In this document: in pieces, positions 27,601 through 37,181 of the stretch | How positions within the stretch are numbered: position 1 is the stretch's first letter | Layout of the letters: each line of letters begins with the position of its first letter | Notes under the pieces: generated by a model | The model's input: the letters and a program-made list of their open reading frames with translations, nothing else | What the model was told of the DNA's origin: nothing | The model's database searches: none | Assembly (NCBI RefSeq): GCF_000497045.1 | Contig: NW_015961964.1 | Span: 1-64,000, forward strand | Length of the DNA stretch: 64,000 nucleotides | Source: Kalmanozyma brasiliensis GHG001 | Taxonomy: Eukaryota > Basidiomycota > Ustilaginomycetes > Ustilaginales | Direction of reading: 5' to 3' | Made by a program: the position numbers and the translations under genes

Positions 27601-30600
27601 CTACACCTCGCCATCCGGTCGCTTACAGATCGGCTTCATCAGCTCATACCTCTGGCCCTCGCCAGCCTCCCCATCCACCAGCTTCAAATACAGATACAGC
27701 TTCTCGCGCTCGAACTTGACCACCACGGGATGCAACGACAGCCACTGCAACGCCCTCACCCTGAACCGCTGCCATCGCGTGTCGGTAGCATAGCCGTCCA
27801 TGCGCTGCTCCCACCTGTATGCGGTGCGGACGACGACGCTGCCGTTCGAATAGGCTGTGCCACCGCCGGTGTAGTGCGAGGGTGTAACGGACGGGTTGGC
27901 TGTCATGCCCCACGAAGGGTCGTCTTTGTGATGCGACCCAGGATCGAGGGCATCCTTCTGCGGCAGTTGAGACCCGGAGGGCTTGTCATCGATGGTGGAA
28001 AAGTCTCGGCGTGTAGCGTGCGCTGCGTCGTGTCCGAGTCCGACTTTGATCGTCGCGGCTCGACGAAGGTCGGAGTCGACAGGGTCCAGGAATGGATTCT
28101 TGTCCGATTGCGGATCGGAGATGCGTCCGCCTTTGCGCTGGCGTTGCTGCTGGTCCGACCATCCTCGCCTCGTGTTGAGCGCCCTGCCGTCGTGATGACC
28201 AGCAAAGACGATCTCGTTGAGGTAAAAGTAGATCCGATTCAGCAGCCCTCGATTGAAGGGTCCGCCCTTGGCACCCTTCTTCTTCCACAATCCGCGCTTC
28301 TGCAAGAACTTCTCCAGCTCTTGCCTCGGCATCGGCCGATACGCGATCGACGTCGGGTACTGCGGTGAGAAGCTGCGTCGGTACTTCCTCAGCTGGCTGT
28401 AGTCGTTGCTGTTAAGTCGCCAGATCTCGTCGAACAAGATCCACCAGAAACGATGCACCGGCGAGCGGCTGATCGCAGCAAGACGCTCGTACATGAGCGT
28501 GATGCTGCCTTCGTACTCGATCGGCAGATTGCGCATGCTCCGTCCGCATCCAGTGTCGACCAGCGCCATACGCAACCCGAGAGGACTGAGTCCATCGTTG
28601 TCAAAGACGTCCGTCAAAAACGAGTAAGGCAAAACACGCTCCTTCCACTGCGCTTCGCGTTCGAAATGGCGCCGATACTTGCGCAGCAGCTTTTCGACCA
28701 AGGGGACTCGCTCGGCGATGAGCGTCTCGTTGGCTTGCAAGAAGCGCGAGAGTGCAGCGTTCATCTCAAAATCTTCGGTGAGACCAAAGGCTCGAGATGC
28801 ACTCACTCGCACCAGGTTGCGCACCATGCTGATGGCACCAGAAGCTTCCTTCATCTTGCCGCTTTCGTAGGTGATCGAGACCTCGAATCCGCCGTCAAAG
28901 TTGTAGCCAGCCCAGTCGAACTCGCTCCGACGCTCGATCCTTAGCGTGCCTTCGACGTACGATATGGGCGTCGCCAGGACGTACTTGTCGCGTCTGCCTC
29001 CTGCAGTTCCCAGCACGCCGAACCTCGGCACTGTTTTGCGACGCTTCGAGATGCGTCCAAACATCTTGTCGACAAATGCCATGCCGCTGGTCGTATCACC
29101 GACTTGGATGTTCTCGACGTGCGGGCAAAACACCGTCTGGCCGTCCAAAGCACGCAGAGCTTGACGAACCATCTTCTTGGCCGTCACCTCGGGATCTGAG
29201 TTCTGCTCGATGTACGCCTCGAATTCTTGAATGCGCGTGAGTGTGACGGTGGCGTCGCCACCCTCGTCGTACTTGAGAATCAGAGTAGGTGGAAAGGGAA
29301 CAAGGAAGGCTTTGCCAAAGTATGACATGACACCGGACGGAAAGGGCGGCTCTTGGGGTCGCCAGTAGGCATCGAGACCTGCAAAATCTCGCTGAATCGT
29401 AAAGAGGAGCTTCTGTCGATAGACTCCCTCTTGCGAGCGTGAGACATCGACTTCAGTCCGGTACGCCTCGATTCCGATCTGCTTGACGATCTTGAGGTTT
29501 TCGATGTGACGCTCGGCTACAGAGCCCTGGAAGTCGATCAAGTAGGGCGGCCACTTGTCCTCGTCCGACACGGAAAAGGCAATGGTCTGATCCAGTGGCA
29601 TGTGATATTCGCGACCGCACAGGATGAGAATCGACAGTGTTTCCTCCCATACGCGACGCTTGATGTGCTTGGTGATGTCGAGCACGGGCGAGAAGATATC
29701 GATCGTGTAGTCGACGCGGCTCTGCCAGCGTTTGACCTGATGCGCAACGAAAGACATTCCGACCACAGCAAAGTAGATGTTGCCGCTGTAGGTGAAGCCC
29801 TGAATGATGTACAAGATTGTCGTGTTGTAGACTGTCGAGCCTTCGATGTTGAGAGCAACCAGCAGACCGATGGTAGCCGTCAGCACATAGCCGATACGAG
29901 AGACCATCTCGGACCGATTGCCGATCTTGTCGACGAAGGGTTTGAGCGTGAGGTGTACGCCAAGCAACGAAGCCATCACGGCAATAAGCGTGCTCTGCTG
30001 CACGATTAGCATGGTCCTTGTCGGAAACGAGCGGAAGAGGCAGTTGTCCTTGGCCAACACGCCGATGATGAGCAGGTTCGAGAGCTTGAACAGCAAAATG
30101 TAAAGCGGCTTGTAGTAGCCCCAGCGGCGATGGTACGAGTTATAAAGAAAGTTGAACGGCGATTTGTCGCGGTTCAAGAGGCGATGATAGTAGATCTGCA
30201 TCTCTTCCTCACTGCGCTTCCGTCCGAGCTCGTTGAAGCGACTGACGTTGGGCAGCATATCTCTGATGGTCATCATGAGCTTGTATGGGTACCAGAGCGT
30301 GTAGAAGATCATGATGAGAACGGCCATGGGTATGATGATGTAGGCCCAATTGAACTCGTCCTTGCGCATCGTAGTGGTGTAGCAGAAGTCGAGAGGAGCA
30401 TGCCAAATGTCGGGGTCGCCAAGCAAGGGTCCTGGATCGGGATGGTCGATACCGCCCTTGTATGGGTTTGGCACGGGCCAGAAATCGCTCGACCATACGA
30501 TTGCATCGATGGCCAGCTTGCTGAGCGGCAAGTAGAGCAATCCGAGCACAAACACGAGGCACGTATTGGCGAAGCGGGTGCCTCGAGAAGCGCTCTTGTA

Positions 30601-33030
30601 GATCCAGCCTTGCGAGTCGTAGCCTTCGACGGTCTTGTTGGGATTGTGCGCTTTGGTCATGCGCCAAAAGCGCCACAGAGCCAGCGCTGTGATGACGATC
30701 CAGACCACAAAGAAGATGACGGCGTAGCCGAACACGGAGACGAGGTCGAACCCAAGGACGGCCGGCATCGTCTGCAGGAGGAACTTGAAGATCTTGCTCG
30801 CGGTGGAATTCGGGTCGCTGCTTGCGAAATACCGCTGAAAGTGAAGCTGGACTGTCATCATCTGGAAGAGATCTCGCAGAGACTCCAGACGTAGAATTCC
30901 GGCGGCAAAGGTGCTTCCCTCGACTCCGATGACGGTATCGAAGATGATGCCGAGCCAACCAACCGCCCAGATCCCACCGGGCGGTCTTCGAGGGCCGATG
31001 GCGTTGGATTTGAGCTCGTCGAGGCTGTTGTCTTTGAGGAGCATAAGAGGCGGGAACATTTCAGTGCGTGTCACTGGATCCGACTGTGTGGAAAGCTTGC
31101 TAGATACACCCTCGGAGGGCGGATGAGACATGGCGCTGCGAGTTGCAGCATTCTGACTGGCAGAGAGACGAGCAGAAATGCGGCTGGCCACTTTTTGCGC
31201 AGCAAGGGCATCATCGGCTTTGACGGTAGCATCGTCATCGCTATCCAGGTCACGCTCCTCCTTCGGATCGACTACGGTGATATCGTCCACGTCGTCGTCC
31301 TGGATGTTGGGCTGGCCTTTGCGGAGGCCAGTTACACCGACCATCAATGGATCTGTGTCGCCGTCTGCGTCTGCATCTTTGCTGCGGTTTGATCGCTTTG
31401 GCTTGGACACGCGCAACGAAGGGTCAGCCTGCTTTGCTGAACCAGCACCTCGACGGCGCCTAAGTCGGTGATTGTTTCGCGAAGCAGCTTCTGGTTCGAT
31501 ACTGGAGGTGTAGAGCACGGCGGGACAATTGATCTGACCGCCAGCTACCTCCAGCTGAGGGAGCTTGGAGCTGAAGCGAGATTTGGTCATGTCTGACTTT
31601 TTGATGCTGGACCCACCTGATGGCGAGGAACTAGCAGCCGCGTTGGCAGCTTGCAGGAGCATCTTCTCGTCCAGCCCGAAGAGTTGCTTCTCTTGATCTG
31701 TGCAGACCAGCATTGAGTCGGTGAAGAGGGGCTCGCCAAAGATGATGGGGTTCTTGAGATATTCTTCAAGGGCTGGGAGGTGGATTGGAGCTGCATCGCG
31801 ACTGAAGACATCATCTGCCGAAACCGGGAGCAGGTTGTCGTCAACATCGGAGCAGACAAGGTTCTGTGTGATCTCGTTGGACACGAGGTCCTTCCATACA
31901 GTTGCCTCAGCTCTGACTGCGGACGTAATTGGGTGTCTGTTCTCGGCTGGTGATTTGGGAAGCAATGGGATGCTGCTTTGATCTTCGGCAGACCAAGCCT
32001 CTGGGCTTTGAACCCCGGGGGTTGTGGGCGAAGTGACAGGCAGGTGAGAACTCGAACGCTGTGGTATCGACGCTACTTTGTCAGGAATTATACGGCGGAA
32101 GTGGGAAGGAAGGAAGGTGTTTGCGCCCAGGGATACTTTGGCATCAAGGTCAAAGATGTGACCGCTGCTCAAGCGCTTTCCCAAGCCATCCTTGTCTATC
32201 GTGAGCTCGAGATGCGGTCTGGCGGTTCGAGGAGGTTGACTGCTTGCCTGGATGGGTATCGATGCACGGGATGGCTGCGGCGGTGCAGAAATCCGAGAGG
32301 GAGATGATGCAGAGGCTGGAGGACACGAAGCGGTTGGCGGAAAGACAGGTGTGCTTGTTGCAGTTGGTTCAGGTGTGTGAGTAGCCTGTGTACGCCTTGA
32401 CAAAGCGGTGTCTATCTCGCGAGGCGCAGGTGCTGTGAGAGGGGCCGATATAGTGTCGCGTAGAAGTGGAGTTTTCGAGACGATGGTGTCGACGCTTGAT
32501 TGTGGAGTGTCTGTTGTGGTATCGCTGATGGGCGAGGGTATAGTCTGAGCTGGCGGAACCGAGCGAAGGGGGACGAGATGACGACGTTGATGAGGTCTAG
32601 TTGGAGAAGCCTGCTGAGGATTTGACCGAGGGTCTGCACGTCGAGGAGACTGAGGCGAGGATTCAGCTTGTGGCTTTGACGACTTTAGATGGGATGGAGA
32701 CGCACGAGCATGGTCTGGTGGTAGGCCATACCTGGGGGTCCAGTCGAGCGGGCCAAGGGTGCCATTAGTGGCATTGACCGCATTCGCACGGAGGGCGTGA
32801 TGAGCTGGAGATGGATTGAAGTCGTTGATGCTCAACGATGGGCTGGTAGGAGCTGGTTGAGGAAGAGCCGAGGCTGAGGATGAAGGAACTGGCTGCACCT
32901 CCCACCTGGATACGAGCTGCTGAACACTGGCAGAGCGAGGTGCTCGGAGTGACAGACTTGAAGGTCTCGGTGGCGGACTGTGTTTGTGACCGGACGAGCT
33001 GCCTTGCCTGAGCTCGTTTGGAGGCGGCAT
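27601..33030 (-). CDS. Very large multipass membrane protein, uncharacterised fungal family
   Basis: 1809 residues. The first 680 or so are Ser/Pro-rich and disordered. A membrane region of about eight segments follows (roughly 690-1120), including FFVVWIVITALALWRF, TCLVFVLGLLYLPLSKLAI, IIPMAVLIMIFYTLWYPYK, RIGYVLTATIGLLVALNI and ILYIIQGFTYSGNIYFAVVG. A long conserved-looking cytosolic part comes next, with KWPPYLIDFQGSVAERHIEN, EQNSDPEVTAKKMV and WILFDEIWRLNSNDYSQLRK. The layout recalls TRP-like and other large fungal membrane proteins of unknown function; I recall similar proteins in other fungi but cannot name a characterised member. The frame continues 10 codons upstream only from a TTG, so the ATG at 33030 is taken. 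There is no signal peptide, no visible catalytic motif and no intron. Confidence 0.88.
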   Translation of the reverse strand: MPPPNELRQGSSSGHKHSPPPRPSSLSLRAPRSASVQQLVSRWEVQPVPSSSASALPQPAPTSPSLSINDFNPSPAHHALRANAVNATNGTLGPLDWTPRYGLPPDHARASPSHLKSSKPQAESSPQSPRRADPRSNPQQASPTRPHQRRHLVPLRSVPPAQTIPSPISDTTTDTPQSSVDTIVSKTPLLRDTISAPLTAPAPREIDTALSRRTQATHTPEPTATSTPVFPPTASCPPASASSPSRISAPPQPSRASIPIQASSQPPRTARPHLELTIDKDGLGKRLSSGHIFDLDAKVSLGANTFLPSHFRRIIPDKVASIPQRSSSHLPVTSPTTPGVQSPEAWSAEDQSSIPLLPKSPAENRHPITSAVRAEATVWKDLVSNEITQNLVCSDVDDNLLPVSADDVFSRDAAPIHLPALEEYLKNPIIFGEPLFTDSMLVCTDQEKQLFGLDEKMLLQAANAAASSSPSGGSSIKKSDMTKSRFSSKLPQLEVAGGQINCPAVLYTSSIEPEAASRNNHRLRRRRGAGSAKQADPSLRVSKPKRSNRSKDADADGDTDPLMVGVTGLRKGQPNIQDDDVDDITVVDPKEERDLDSDDDATVKADDALAAQKVASRISARLSASQNAATRSAMSHPPSEGVSSKLSTQSDPVTRTEMFPPLMLLKDNSLDELKSNAIGPRRPPGGIWAVGWLGIIFDTVIGVEGSTFAAGILRLESLRDLFQMMTVQLHFQRYFASSDPNSTASKIFKFLLQTMPAVLGFDLVSVFGYAVIFFVVWIVITALALWRFWRMTKAHNPNKTVEGYDSQGWIYKSASRGTRFANTCLVFVLGLLYLPLSKLAIDAIVWSSDFWPVPNPYKGGIDHPDPGPLLGDPDIWHAPLDFCYTTTMRKDEFNWAYIIIPMAVLIMIFYTLWYPYKLMMTIRDMLPNVSRFNELGRKRSEEEMQIYYHRLLNRDKSPFNFLYNSYHRRWGYYKPLYILLFKLSNLLIIGVLAKDNCLFRSFPTRTMLIVQQSTLIAVMASLLGVHLTLKPFVDKIGNRSEMVSRIGYVLTATIGLLVALNIEGSTVYNTTILYIIQGFTYSGNIYFAVVGMSFVAHQVKRWQSRVDYTIDIFSPVLDITKHIKRRVWEETLSILILCGREYHMPLDQTIAFSVSDEDKWPPYLIDFQGSVAERHIENLKIVKQIGIEAYRTEVDVSRSQEGVYRQKLLFTIQRDFAGLDAYWRPQEPPFPSGVMSYFGKAFLVPFPPTLILKYDEGGDATVTLTRIQEFEAYIEQNSDPEVTAKKMVRQALRALDGQTVFCPHVENIQVGDTTSGMAFVDKMFGRISKRRKTVPRFGVLGTAGGRRDKYVLATPISYVEGTLRIERRSEFDWAGYNFDGGFEVSITYESGKMKEASGAISMVRNLVRVSASRAFGLTEDFEMNAALSRFLQANETLIAERVPLVEKLLRKYRRHFEREAQWKERVLPYSFLTDVFDNDGLSPLGLRMALVDTGCGRSMRNLPIEYEGSITLMYERLAAISRSPVHRFWWILFDEIWRLNSNDYSQLRKYRRSFSPQYPTSIAYRPMPRQELEKFLQKRGLWKKKGAKGGPFNRGLLNRIYFYLNEIVFAGHHDGRALNTRRGWSDQQQRQRKGGRISDPQSDKNPFLDPVDSDLRRAATIKVGLGHDAAHATRRDFSTIDDKPSGSQLPQKDALDPGSHHKDDPSWGMTANPSVTPSHYTGGGTAYSNGSVVVRTAYRWEQRMDGYATDTRWQRFRVRALQWLSLHPVVVKFEREKLYLYLKLVDGEAGEGQRYELMKPICKRPDGEV

Positions 33031-34000
33031 GGCTGAGTCGATGGGTGCTGAGCCCGACAAGAAAGCTCTCTATATTGTCACGACATGGATTGGCGAGGAG
33101 CGAGCTTCGCCGCTGACAGAGGCTGGAGGGAAAGTCCGAGCGGCTGGGTGATGAGAATGTGATGGTTGCGAGTGACGAGGCAAAGTCTCGAGAGCTGGCG
33201 GAGTAGCCGGTCAATCAGAAGCGGATTGGCCGATATTGGGCAGTTGTCGCGCACATGACCAAATTTGACCCTGCATGATCAAGCTTCAAACAGCAGCAGC
33301 GAGACCAACACACGTCGTCGAGCACTTGTCACTTAGCGCCTCGAGATGAGATCTGTCATGTCGAAGCGACCCCACATTAGCAAAGGGAGCACGTTGCGCC
33401 ATGAAGAGGCCCAAACGAGACGATTCTCAGGAGCAAAAAGGATAAAAGGACGAGACCAACACCTCGCCTCGTGCTCCCAGCCTGCAAGGTCGATCTTTTG
33501 GCGAGAACTGACTCAGGGGCTGCAGCGAGACAGAGACGAGACCCTGGTTGGGCTGCAGCGCGACCCTCGCGTCTTGGTCCTCTTGCCAAAACAAGCAGTT
33601 ACAGCCCTCAACCCCGAGCTGCAGCCTCTGCAATTTCGAATGCAGCCGGCGGAGCGAATTTGAAGAATGTGTTTGTAGAGCGTTCTAACATCTCGACCCA
33701 AAATTCAGGTGGAGGCGAAACAGCAAAATGACGTTTTGAAGCAGCAAAGCGACCTTCCGCTGGAAATAGCTTTTTGAGCAACACGCGGCTCTCTACTGCC
33801 AGGCTCAGCAGCACAAAGGGACAGCGAGAACTCAGCCCAACCCACGATGCAGACCAGGACCCTGAAGCAGCAGCCTCTGGCAGTGCAGTGCAGTGCAGCC
33901 GCACGGCTATCTACGCCTCGTGCCCTTTCTCTCGACCATCATCATTACAGCCTTCCTTTGTTACAGACCGCAACCTCACCAAATCTCACACGAACCCATC
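33031..34000. other. Divergent promoter region, about 970 bp
   Basis: Separates the large membrane protein gene (minus) from the small spliced gene (plus) and should hold both promoters and leaders. Three tandem CAGTG units sit at 33881-33895. No protein-like frame is seen. Confidence 0.5.
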
Positions 34001-34390
34001 ATGTCTGACGCAAACAACCAGAACAAGGGCGAGGAGCAGTCCTTCACCATCCAGCCCCACCCCGCTACCAGTAAGTTGGCAGCTTGCATGTTTGCAGCAT
34101 GCTTCATATCCGTGCAGCTCTGGTTCATCCGCTCACAATCTCTTTGTTCTTGCTTCTCACAGCCAACGACCCTAACCATGACCCCGCTCTCGGTGACAAG
34201 CAGAATGCTTTCGGTGGCAAGCCCGGCCCCGCTGTCGTCAACACTGAGCAGCTTGAGGAGCCTGCTAGTAAGTGTCATGATTGATGCTCACCACGACTTG
34301 ACACCAATGCTGATCATCTTTCTGCCTTGCCTTTCTCATCTGTCAGGCCGAGAGGAGCTTGCCAAGCGTTCCGCCGAGCTCAACAAGTAG
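34001..34390 (+). CDS. Small spliced conserved-looking protein, 72 residues
   Basis: Three exons, inferred by eye: 34001-34070, 34163-34267 and 34347-34390. Intron 1 runs GTAAGT to TCACAG (92 nt) and intron 2 GTAAGT to TGTCAG (79 nt); both keep the frame (phase 1 each). The product starts MSDANNQNKGEEQSFTIQPH and continues through KQNAFGGKPGPAVV to the end, REELAKRSAELNK. It is hydrophilic, lacks Cys or membrane segments, and is probably disordered and cytosolic or nuclear. The NAFGGKPGP core and the charged helical C-terminus resemble small conserved fungal proteins of unknown function that I recall only loosely. Exon 1 has a good start context (catcATGT). No function can be assigned. Confidence 0.8.
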   Translation: MSDANNQNKGEEQSFTIQPHPATSKLAACMFAACFISVQLWFIRSQSLCSCFSQPTTLTMTPLSVTSRMLSVASPAPLSSTLSSLRSLLVSVMIDAHHDLTPMLIIFLPCLSHLSGREELAKRSAELNK

Positions 34391-35019
34391 ACGAGGGTCA
34401 GCCAGCTGGATTGCGTGATAAGCGGTCACAGGTGCCTCTGCCCCAAACGGACGGCATCAAGCGACATCTCGACATTCTTGTAGCCTACTTTGCTCTTTAT
34501 CAATACGATTCACTCCGATGGACCGAACGCGACTGCGCGGCATGTCCGCGTACGCATTGACGTGCCGCTTTGCGCCTCGCCGACAATGAACATAGGAGCC
34601 ACGGATCTCATACGCGACAGCGCAGACACGACAATACCAGCGGCAACGTCCGACGCGCTTGCGCCCACTTCACTTCATGACATGCTGCGTACAAAGGGAA
34701 GCCTCCATTGTCATGTCGGACTTCCCTCCGTTCTTTCGCGCCGATCTGTCCCTTTGTGCATGCCGCAACAGTTTGATCAGCGCGGCTACTTCCCTTTCTC
34801 CCTTTGAGCCTCCCCTTTGTCCCCTTCGAGTATGCTTCCTTTGTCACTTGTCTTCAGCAGCTGCACTAAGATGGAGCGACGCAGCATGAAGACGTATATA
34901 GAGCTGACATGGCTCAAGAAGAAGTCTCATCCCGTCCTCAATCCTCCTCAGCTTCATCCTCGTCTCCAGACCTGATCATCTTTGCCATACTACCCTCAAC
35001 AGTCCTTGCTTCCATCACA
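34391..35019. other. Intergenic region with TATA-like box
   Basis: Holds the 3' UTR of the small spliced gene and the promoter of the next. A TATATA at 34895-34900 lies about 120 bp upstream of the preferred ATG at 35020, a plausible core-promoter position. Confidence 0.5.
34895..34900 (+). promoter_or_regulatory. TATA-like element
   Basis: TATATA about 120 bp upstream of the chosen ATG at 35020. Because it lies only 9 bp from the alternative ATG at 34909, transcription would probably begin downstream of that codon, which supports the later start. Confidence 0.4.
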
Positions 35020-37023
35020 ATGCTTCAATCCAACACCGACGCTACCTCGTTCAAGCTCCAGCCAGCGCCTCGTCCCAAGTCCAAGAAGCGTCCTCAGAAC
35101 CCACCCCCTGTCCTGACCTTGTCTCCCAATGCCTCCGCCTCAACCGACGGCGCAGACACCAAATCTCTTCGATCCTGCTTCGAAGACGAAGACGAGGCGA
35201 TCACGCCCAAGGCTTCGTCCTTCCACATCTTTCTGGACGACAAGCACGATGTCTCTGACAGTGACGCCACCATCTCATCCCGCCGACTACGATCCTCCTC
35301 CACCTCCATCTCCTCCGCCACCTCCACCAAGTCCCTCAGCTCGGTCAACCGTCTCCTCTCCGCCCTGTCACCTACCACGCCCACGCGTCGACCGCAAAGC
35401 CTCACCTCTCCCTCGGCAACAGTCACCGTGATGCTGACGAACAAATCCCCCACGCCCTCATCCCCGCTCTTCCCACGCCGCACGCTCATGCGCAGCCTCT
35501 CGTCGACATGCGTCAACATCCGCTCACCCACGACGCCGCTCACCCCGTCCCCCGGAGCAACGCTTCGCAAGCGTATGGGATGGCGTGGCGCCCAGAGTGC
35601 GCAACTGGCAGACGAGACCGCCATCATCATGTCCCCCGGTAGCCCGCTCACTCCTCGTCGCGCCGACGCACTGCACACGCCGACGCAGGCGAGCATCTCG
35701 TCCATCCCCGAGAACGAGCCCTTGAGTGCGACGCTCAAGGCGCTCGGAGCCAAACGTCGGACGGAACGGTTCGCCTCCACCTGCGCACCTCTTCTTTCCC
35801 CCGACGGTGCCGACGTCAAAAGCCCCAATTCGGAGAAGTTCGAACTCATGACTGCAACGAGGAAGATCTTTCATCTGCCAACGTGGGTGAGGTTCGAGGC
35901 GAAACATCATGCGCGCACCCAGGCGGCCGAGGAGAATCGTCAAGCGGCAGCGGGGTTCGAGGAGTTGCGCAAGAAGATTTCGACCGAATCGATGATGGAG
36001 TATGTGGTGATGCGGGGGGAGGCGTTGCCCAAGACGAGTCAGTTGGGTGATAACGCGCCCGCCAGCCCCAATGGCGAGCTTCTCGCCGGGTTCGGGGTCG
36101 ATACTCTCCATCCTTCGCGACCGAAAACTGAGGTGAAGGAGGAGGGGGAATGCGTGATCAGCGTCGTCCGTCGACCGACGATGGCGGCTCTGCGCGAAGG
36201 GCAAGCTTCTCAACCCACCAAAAAGGCCAGTGGCGGCGTGTTTGGCGCAGTTCGCTCCGCCTTGCCTGGCATACGTCCACAGCGTCGGATAAGAGACTCA
36301 CGCCCCCCGAAACCGCTCCTTCTCGCCCCCGCTTCCCTTACCGATCCGGAACGACGCGATGGATGGGGTGGCATTTTGACCCGATCGAGCTGGTTCCCGA
36401 GCTTCCGACGTGGTCCTCTGGTCTCTCCGACGCCATCTGGAGCGATGCTTCTCCAGCCGCTTCCTCGTGGGAAGAGAGAAGATGACGAGTGGGAGGACAT
36501 CGACGAGCCGGTTCTTCCAACGGATAACGAGCCTACTTCGTTTTTGGAGCTCAACGACGCACCTCGCTTCTTCAACCGTTCGCCCGCAACGACGGGCCCA
36601 AGGGGCTGGTTCCCCTTCTCCCGCTCTCCTCCAAAAGACTGGATCGGCGAAACGCGGCTCGACACCTGGCACACGCGTCCGCTCAAGCCAAGCCACGAAG
36701 AAGAAAGCGTTTCGAGCGAGATGATCACTCGCGGTGGGAGGAGCGTCGAGAACCGTCCTCTGGGGAAGAAGAAAGGTTTGCGGACAAGAATCGTTATGGC
36801 CGCCGTGATCGTCATGATCGTAGCCGCCGTCGTGGCTAATGTGGTGATCATTGCGCAGGCGAGGAAGGTGTCGCAGGGTCAAGGGGATAAGGGAAGGATG
36901 GCGTACGATCCGTTGGTGGGAAGGATCGGGCCTGGGTTCGTTCTGCCCCCAACAATGACGACGACGGTGCCCGATGCGAGGTCGTCCAGCGTAGCTAGGG
37001 CCGCTCAGCTTTCACAGCCCTAG
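35020..37023 (+). CDS. Ser/Thr/Pro-rich protein with one C-terminal membrane span
   Basis: 667 residues with no recognised domain. The protein is low in complexity and full of SP/TP sites (for example TPLTPSPGATLRKR), typical of a phosphoregulated disordered cytosolic region. One hydrophobic segment near residue 590 (IVMAAVIVMIVAAVVANVVI) follows a basic stretch (GKKKGLRTR), so the N-terminus should be cytosolic and about 50 residues lie beyond the membrane. The frame also has an ATG at 34909, but it sits next to the TATATA box; the ATG at 35020 (cacaATG) is preferred. Possible roles such as cell-wall or septum scaffolding are speculation. Its stop is only 158 bp from the convergent Dis3 stop. 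Confidence 0.78.
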   Translation: MLQSNTDATSFKLQPAPRPKSKKRPQNPPPVLTLSPNASASTDGADTKSLRSCFEDEDEAITPKASSFHIFLDDKHDVSDSDATISSRRLRSSSTSISSATSTKSLSSVNRLLSALSPTTPTRRPQSLTSPSATVTVMLTNKSPTPSSPLFPRRTLMRSLSSTCVNIRSPTTPLTPSPGATLRKRMGWRGAQSAQLADETAIIMSPGSPLTPRRADALHTPTQASISSIPENEPLSATLKALGAKRRTERFASTCAPLLSPDGADVKSPNSEKFELMTATRKIFHLPTWVRFEAKHHARTQAAEENRQAAAGFEELRKKISTESMMEYVVMRGEALPKTSQLGDNAPASPNGELLAGFGVDTLHPSRPKTEVKEEGECVISVVRRPTMAALREGQASQPTKKASGGVFGAVRSALPGIRPQRRIRDSRPPKPLLLAPASLTDPERRDGWGGILTRSSWFPSFRRGPLVSPTPSGAMLLQPLPRGKREDDEWEDIDEPVLPTDNEPTSFLELNDAPRFFNRSPATTGPRGWFPFSRSPPKDWIGETRLDTWHTRPLKPSHEEESVSSEMITRGGRSVENRPLGKKKGLRTRIVMAAVIVMIVAAVVANVVIIAQARKVSQGQGDKGRMAYDPLVGRIGPGFVLPPTMTTTVPDARSSSVARAAQLSQP

Positions 37024-37181
37024 AAGGGCCCCTCACTCTTTTTGGTTTCACTGTTGACCGTTCCTGTAATCGCTCCATACTATCACTCTCGTCAATCTTT
37101 TGATCTTGTTCTCACACTCTTCAGACTTTTGCGCTCGAGACTGTGACAATCGGCATTGCCTTGCGATCGATGCTCGAAGCT

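Noticed and set aside
34909..35019. Upstream ATG for the single-span protein
   Set aside because: It lies 9 bp from a TATATA box, so it would probably precede the transcription start; the ATG at 35020 is preferred.
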